Source of the DNA: Bin80 sp965220935
GTDB lineage: Bacteria; Bacteroidota; Rhodothermia; Rhodothermales; Bin80
Length of the DNA stretch: 64,000 bases
Assembly (NCBI GenBank): GCA_965220935.1
Contig: OZ244857.1
Location: forward strand, 620,001-684,000
Direction: 5' to 3'
Part shown: one piece after another, positions 59,277 through 64,000 of the stretch
How the letters are laid out: each line of letters starts with the position of its first letter
How positions within the stretch are numbered: the stretch's first letter is position 1
Position numbers and translations under genes: made by a program
Notes under the pieces: generated by a model
Seen by the model: the letters and a program-made list of their open reading frames with translations, nothing else
Told to the model about the DNA's origin: nothing
Database searches by the model: none

Positions 59277-60482
59277 ATGAGTTCTGATTTCATTGAGGAT
59301 CGAGGACCTGCTGAATATTTTCACGGGAGGCAAGAGGTTATTGACATGTTTATCCGAGCGCTTAAACGCTATCTCTGAAAAAAAAGAGGAACAACTTTCT
59401 TGATTCAAGGAGCACCAGGCGCGGGAAAGACGGCATTACTTGATAAACTTAGACTGGTTGCTGAGGACCGAAAATGGAAAACTGCTGAAATTGATGCGCC
59501 CGCTCTTTGGGATGTTAAGACCCTCCGCGAATCCATTCCAGATCGGAATATATTAAAAAAGCTTAGTGGAAAGGTGAACGCAGGGCTACCAGAGGTTGGG
59601 AGCATTGAAATAAGTGTGAAGGATTCTGCCGAATCCATCAAAAAAGTCCTCAAGTCTGGGAGGAAACCTTTACTTCTCATCTTGGACGAGGCGCAGATGC
59701 TTGGAGGTTCAAACAAGCCAGTTGGTCAACAGCACACGGTTGCCGCCAACGTACTCAAAGCGATTCATAATGGGCGGTTAGGCCGTCCAGTCATTCTTCT
59801 GGCCGCTGGACTTGGCACGACCGAGTCTGCTTTTAACTCACTGGGCATATCACGATTTGAAGGAGAATCTTTAATAAATCTGGGGCGATTGGATAAAGAT
59901 TCAGAATATAAAGTGATCCGAGATTGGCTCACGGAAGCAGGTGGAGCGATAGATGATCCAACTCCATGGATTGAGTCCATCTCTGAGCAAACGCATGGAT
60001 GGCCACAGCATATCATTTCCTATGTTAAGCCTGCTACTAGTTATCTTAAATCTAACAATCATCAAATGACGGATGATGGCTTGCGGATTGTGCTAGAGAA
60101 GGGCAATGAGTTCAGGCGAAACTATTACGAAGCTCGCGCGCACGATATTGACGTGGAGCAACGCCAATCTCTGAGCATATCTCTCGCCCATGTTCCACTT
60201 GATGGAACTACGACACGAACGTCAATTATAGCTACACTTAATGAGGAATATCCTCCTGAAGTAGCAGACAATCTCTTCAAACAAGCACTTGAGCAAGGAA
60301 TCATTGATAAGCGCAAAGGTGGATACTACGGTGTCCCCATTCCTTCCATGCAGACATGGTTGATTGAGGAGTATGGCAGAGAACAGATTGACATGCCGAA
60401 GATACACGATGAGTTATCCAAGGTGAGGCGTGAGTCCCCAAAACAAGAAAAAGACTCCTCAAAGTGGAGTATGGAGCGTTAA
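59277..60482 (+). pseudogene. AAA family ATPase, copy 3, one in-frame stop
   Basis: Frame from ATG 59277 (MSSDFIEDRGPAEYFHGRQEVIDMF) runs to an in-frame TGA at 59376, then continues uninterrupted to 60482. Read through, it is about 401 residues: Walker A GAPGAGKTA, Walker B LLLILDEAQML, LLAAGLGTTESAF, and C-terminal VPIPSMQTWLIEEYG. Only one lesion separates it from an intact gene. A TTG at 59400, nine bases after AGAGGA, could start a product at Walker A by internal initiation, so a split or shortened protein is possible. It is much closer to copy 1 than to copy 2. Confidence 0.82.
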
Positions 60483-61171
60483 ATAATACTTTTCAATCAC
60501 CTTAGAGGGGGATTGAGACCTGCGCAACAATAACATCATTGACATCAATCCTCTGGTTTGTAGCAATTGCTCATGGAGATCAAGGATCATTGTTACTAAA
60601 TTCACCTACTCAGTGGTGCACTAATATGATGGTGAGAAGTGATATTCCCGCGGTTCCTAAGATGCCGAAGAGCCAATTCATTGCGTTTATTTCGATTCTA
60701 AACGCGTCCATACGATCTAATACTTGAAGATGCCATGTTTTTATGTGGACATCCAGCCGTTCATGAGGATATAGACAGAGGGTATCTCCCCTTTCCACTC
60801 CAAATATAGGCACTGTTTCAAAACATGTTGAAACTTTTGGATTGAAATTGTGACTGGTAGGGTTTAAGTTCAGATATGTTTAAAATTTGAGTCAAACTGG
60901 TCACTGTTGAATAGTATGATTCAGATACACATTTATTACTGTATATTTGTATAATGATAGCCATAATGTAAGGTTATATGCCCATATATCTAACAGTCGC
61001 CAAATGGGAATTTCAACTAACTTTGAAACAACCCTCAAATATGCGCCATAATTTGTTATAAATTGCAGGAATACGCATAATTACCTATTTAATCGTTAAT
61101 ATAAATTCTAATTTTTGCTACCATTGCGCCTATAGCCAGTGGGTACTTTTTCAATGAACGGTATACTTAAT
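60483..61171. other. Intergenic with possible coiled-coil/TM gene fragment
   Basis: A minus-strand frame at 60610-60813 (GTG start, 67 codons) reads HERLDVHIKTWHLQVLDRMDAFRIEINAMNWLFGILGTAGISLLTIILVHH. The short amphipathic stretch before a C-terminal hydrophobic segment recalls the heptad-repeat proteins in this window, without the repeats. It may be a decayed relative or a separate small gene. The rest shows nothing. Confidence 0.4.
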
Positions 61172-61636
61172 ATGTTAGAAGTAGGAGATCAAGCACCAGA
61201 TTTCTCGGGTATCTCGGGTACGGGTTCCCAGATTCGCCTGAGTGACTATTCGGGGGCCAAGATTGCTTTGTATTTTTGTCCTAAGGATGACACCCCCGGA
61301 TGTACGGCCGAAGCGTGCATTATTCGTGATAACTGGAAAGAGTTTGAAAAATCTGGGATCACAGTGATCGGGGTTTCTGGTGACAGTGTTGAATCTCATA
61401 AGAAATTTACTGCCAAGTATGACCTTCCATTTATCCTGCTGGCGGATACAGACCAAGAGGTGATGAATACCTATGGGGTTTGGGGAGAAAAAAAGATGTA
61501 TGGTAAGACATTCTATGGAGTCAAAAGAACGACCTTTTTGATTGATGAACTAGGTAAAATCGTGAAAATTTTCAAGCGTCCAAAGACTAAGATTCACGGT
61601 ACAGAAATTCTTGAAGCTTTTCAAGAAGTACACTGA
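61172..61636 (+). CDS. bcp: Thioredoxin-dependent peroxiredoxin, Bcp/PrxQ type
   Basis: 154 residues from the Met at 61172 (MLEVGDQAPDF), chosen because the earlier in-frame starts add no family sequence. Peroxidatic C44 lies in PKDDTPGCTAEAC, with resolving C49 five residues later, the one-helix PrxQ arrangement; the P-xxx-T-xx-C motif is intact. It reduces hydroperoxides with thioredoxin in the cytoplasm. A paralogue follows 347 bp downstream. Confidence 0.95.
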   Translation: MLEVGDQAPDFSGISGTGSQIRLSDYSGAKIALYFCPKDDTPGCTAEACIIRDNWKEFEKSGITVIGVSGDSVESHKKFTAKYDLPFILLADTDQEVMNTYGVWGEKKMYGKTFYGVKRTTFLIDELGKIVKIFKRPKTKIHGTEILEAFQEVH

Positions 61637-61983
61637 TCTCCACTGCTGACTTGCTCGCAACAGCTATGGACGCATTACACGAGTTCGCAGATATTTCAGC
61701 ATCAATAGGGGACGTTATTGGGTGTCATAGCTTGGCGATCTGAGTATTATTACCCAAGAGTATACCTTATACATCTCATTAAATGACACCAGTTTATCAG
61801 CAGGCGTAACGGTGTGATTCCCAGAGATGAATACATGTAATAATTTTCCTCCAAATATCCTTAAATCTTGATTCATACTTTGGGGTTGCCCTATCTTAAT
61901 CCTCATCGCAATTGTCTTTAAAATGATACAATTCGTCTATCATCGCGTATAAAACGGGGTCTATTTGTTTAATCACACATACA
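61637..61983. other. Spacer between the two peroxiredoxin genes
   Basis: 347 bp. No recognised gene; it presumably contains a promoter for the second peroxiredoxin and gatB. Confidence 0.4.
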
Positions 61984-62463
61984 ATGAATGTAAAGGTTGG
62001 AGATCATGCACCCAATTTCACGGGGCTATTATCGGATGGAAATCAATTTAGTCTCAGTGATCTTCGGGGATCCAAGGTGGCCGTATACTTTTACCCCATG
62101 AGCCATTCTTACGGATGTACCAGCGAGGCCTGTAGTATTCGTGATTATTGGGCAGAGATTGAGCGCGCAGGAATTGTTGTGATCGGAATTTCGCCAGACA
62201 CATCTCAGTCTCAACGAAAATTTATAGCAAAGCATGATTTGCCATTTAAGTTAGTGTCAGATGAGAAAAAACAGATCATTGATGTCTATGGAACCTGGAG
62301 AAGGGGCGGCGCCATGCTCTATGGCCGATCTAAATTTGGAGTCCGCCGCCGCACATTTTTGATTGACGAATCAGGTACGATTGTTAAAATCTTGATGGAT
62401 CCCAGCCTTAAAATTCATGGCAAAGAAATTTATGACGCATTTGCAGAATTGGATTATCAATGA
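61984..62463 (+). CDS. Second Bcp/PrxQ-type peroxiredoxin
   Basis: 159 residues, same fold as the preceding gene: MNVKVGDHAPNF, then C45/C50 in PMSHSYGCTSEAC. Here the usual Thr of the P-xxx-T-xx-C motif is replaced by Ser42, and TPGC by SYGC; Ser is tolerated in some peroxiredoxins, so activity is likely but substrate preference may differ. Its stop overlaps the gatB start (ATGA), so it is probably co-translated with gatB. Confidence 0.92.
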   Translation: MNVKVGDHAPNFTGLLSDGNQFSLSDLRGSKVAVYFYPMSHSYGCTSEACSIRDYWAEIERAGIVVIGISPDTSQSQRKFIAKHDLPFKLVSDEKKQIIDVYGTWRRGGAMLYGRSKFGVRRRTFLIDESGTIVKILMDPSLKIHGKEIYDAFAELDYQ

Positions 62464-63929
62464 CGGGTGAGAGCCCATATGAAACAGTTGTGGGGTTAGA
62501 GGTTCATTGTCAACTGTCAACGAATACCAAAGCTTTCAGTCCAGACTCTACTAAATTTGGAGCGGATCCAAATCAACACATTGACTCAGTCAGTCTAGGT
62601 CTTCCAGGTACGTTACCAGTTCTCAACGAGAAAGTAGTTGAGTATGCTGTGCGACTTGGACTAGCACTTGATTGCAAAATTGCTCAGCGGAGCATCATGG
62701 CACGAAAACATTATTTCTATCCTGATCTTCCAAAGGGGTATCAGATATCACAATTTGAAAAACCGATCTGCATAGGAGGGCGGCTTAAATTATGGGAAGG
62801 TAGACAAATTGGCATTACTAGAATTCACATTGAAGAGGATGCGGGAAAATCTCTCCATGATCAGGATCCACAAATGACTCTACTTGACTATAATCGATGT
62901 GGTGTACCACTTTTGGAAATCGTTTCAGAACCTGATTTGCGCTCGGGTTCTGAGGCAAACCAATACATGCAAAAAATCCGACAGCTGGTCCGATATCTAC
63001 AAATTGGTGACGGAAATATGGAGGAGGGCTCATTGCGCTGTGATGCGAATGTCTCAGTTCGTCCAAAGGGCTCCATTGTTTTGGGGACTAAGACAGAGAT
63101 TAAAAACATGAACTCATTTCGGCATGTGGAGCGCGCGATAGATTACGAGGTTCAGCGCCAAACATCTCTGTTAATTCATGGAGACGAAGTGATGCATGAA
63201 ACCCGTCTATGGGATCATGCTTCGGGGAAAACCTATTCAATGCGCTCAAAGGAAGAAGCACATGATTATCGCTATTTTCCAGACCCAGATTTGCCACCAA
63301 TAGTGGTTAGTGAGCACAGGAAACAAAAGATTCTTGAGCGTATGCCGAAGCTCCCAGATCAGCGCTATCGCGAATATATTGATCAATTCTTTTTGCCTGA
63401 ATATGATGCTCAAATTCTGACGGGTGAACGTTTAATATCAGACTATTTTGATGATACTATGGAGGTGTTACAGGCGATGAACACAAGTTATTCAATAGAT
63501 GAACAAGCTAAGGCGATCTCTAATTTAATTATGGGAGATGTTTTAAGGGTATGTAAGGAGAAAGTGATTCGGATGGAGGACTTTCCAATCCAACCAGATC
63601 GTTTAGCACATTTGGCATGTTTACGATTGAAATCTACGATCAGCTCCAGTGGAGTGCAGTCTTTGTTTGAGATCATGATGACTGATGACCGATTCCCCGA
63701 AACAATCGCTAAGCAGTACAATCTACTTCAGGTATCGGATCATGAGGAATTGCGACCCGTTGTAGTGGAGGTGTTGAATCAAAATCCTAAGCAGGTTGCA
63801 TTATACTATGGTGGAAAGGAGTCAATTATTGGTTTTTTCATCGGGCAGGTGATGCGGCAGTTTCAAGGCTCTCCTGATCCTAAGGTAGTAAAAACTTTGA
63901 TTAGAGAAGAACTATCCCGCCGTATGTGA
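62460..63929 (+). CDS. gatB: Asp-tRNA(Asn)/Glu-tRNA(Gln) amidotransferase subunit B
   Basis: 489 residues. GatB kinase/cradle region: YETVVGLEVHCQLSTNTKAFSPDS, KHYFYPDLPKGYQISQFEKPIC, and LLDYNRCGVPLLEIVSEPDLRSG. Tail and YqeY-like C-terminus: LIMGDVLRVCKE and FFIGQVMRQFQGSPDPKVVKTLIREELSRRM. Together with GatA and GatC it converts mischarged Glu-tRNA(Gln) or Asp-tRNA(Asn) to the amidated form. gatA and gatC are not in the window. The gene is complete; the last 71 bp of the window hold nothing recognisable. Confidence 0.96.
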   Translation: MTGESPYETVVGLEVHCQLSTNTKAFSPDSTKFGADPNQHIDSVSLGLPGTLPVLNEKVVEYAVRLGLALDCKIAQRSIMARKHYFYPDLPKGYQISQFEKPICIGGRLKLWEGRQIGITRIHIEEDAGKSLHDQDPQMTLLDYNRCGVPLLEIVSEPDLRSGSEANQYMQKIRQLVRYLQIGDGNMEEGSLRCDANVSVRPKGSIVLGTKTEIKNMNSFRHVERAIDYEVQRQTSLLIHGDEVMHETRLWDHASGKTYSMRSKEEAHDYRYFPDPDLPPIVVSEHRKQKILERMPKLPDQRYREYIDQFFLPEYDAQILTGERLISDYFDDTMEVLQAMNTSYSIDEQAKAISNLIMGDVLRVCKEKVIRMEDFPIQPDRLAHLACLRLKSTISSSGVQSLFEIMMTDDRFPETIAKQYNLLQVSDHEELRPVVVEVLNQNPKQVALYYGGKESIIGFFIGQVMRQFQGSPDPKVVKTLIREELSRRM

Positions 63930-64000
63930 TGATGCACTCACTTTTTCATATAAAATTGGTGGTTTTATACTCTATAATAACAGTGACTTCACTTTCATGT

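Noticed and set aside
59376..59378. TGA recoding (selenocysteine or alternative code) in AAA copy 3
   Set aside because: Other genes in the window use TGA as a normal stop, and the paralogue at 28650 has no Cys at this position; a plain nonsense mutation is simpler.

Overview
The window looks like a chromosomal segment of a Bacteroidota/Rhodothermota-type bacterium. This rests on gene content: a CarboxypepD-regulatory TonB-dependent receptor, two proline-rich TonB proteins, an Ig-like (SbsA-type) lipoprotein starting with a PPTGGPRD motif, a secreted arylsulfatase, a WG-repeat protein, and a CarB that lacks the C-terminal MGS domain. Housekeeping operons are intact. Many intergenic gaps are 300-1200 bp long, AT-rich and littered with decayed gene fragments, which suggests relaxed selection or a host-associated lifestyle (inference).

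Layout. 1-1753: IS1634-type transposase running off the left edge. 2275-3110: a repeat unit carrying a heptad-repeat coiled-coil gene, present again in inverted orientation at 55237-56018. 4038-8212: aroB, htrA, fumC. 8292-10547: panC, WG-repeat protein, VOC protein. About 10600-11030: a decayed UvrD-like helicase. 11410-12594: glycosyltransferase. 12999-18348: a minus-strand cluster yidD - mog - secreted protein - Ig-like lipoprotein - nnrDE, with tonB just beyond it. 18718-19930: AAA ATPase pseudogene (copy 1). 20697-21541: small membrane protein and a second tonB. 22525-28103: carA-carB-yebC-ruvC and a small protein. 28650-29909: intact AAA ATPase (copy 2). 30321-32380: tig, clpP, tRNA-Glu. 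32624-36162: Nif3-like protein and sulfatase. 37270-41281: YhaO/YhaN-type (SbcD/SbcC-like) nuclease pair. 41637-43340: AlkD-threonine dehydratase fusion. 43380-47119: thrS (no TGS domain) and proS, convergent. 47541-50130: YaaW-like protein, tRNA-Gln, NAGPA-type lipoprotein, SDR. 50645-54709: TonB-dependent receptor with a solitary TnpB inserted just upstream. 55398-58652: second heptad-repeat gene, 5'-truncated hsdM, hsdS. 59277-60482: AAA ATPase copy 3, broken by one nonsense codon. 61172-63929: two Bcp peroxiredoxins and gatB.

The most distinctive content is (i) a dispersed family of stand-alone AAA ATPases in three states of preservation, two of them broken within or next to the same poly-A tract just before Walker A; (ii) a dispersed ~0.8-kb repeat encoding a coiled-coil/transmembrane protein whose heptad number differs by exactly three between copies, one copy abutting a beheaded hsdM; and (iii) a single ORF fusing an AlkD-type DNA glycosylase to a PLP-dependent threonine dehydratase. 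All family calls come from reading motifs in the translated sequence; no database search was run.
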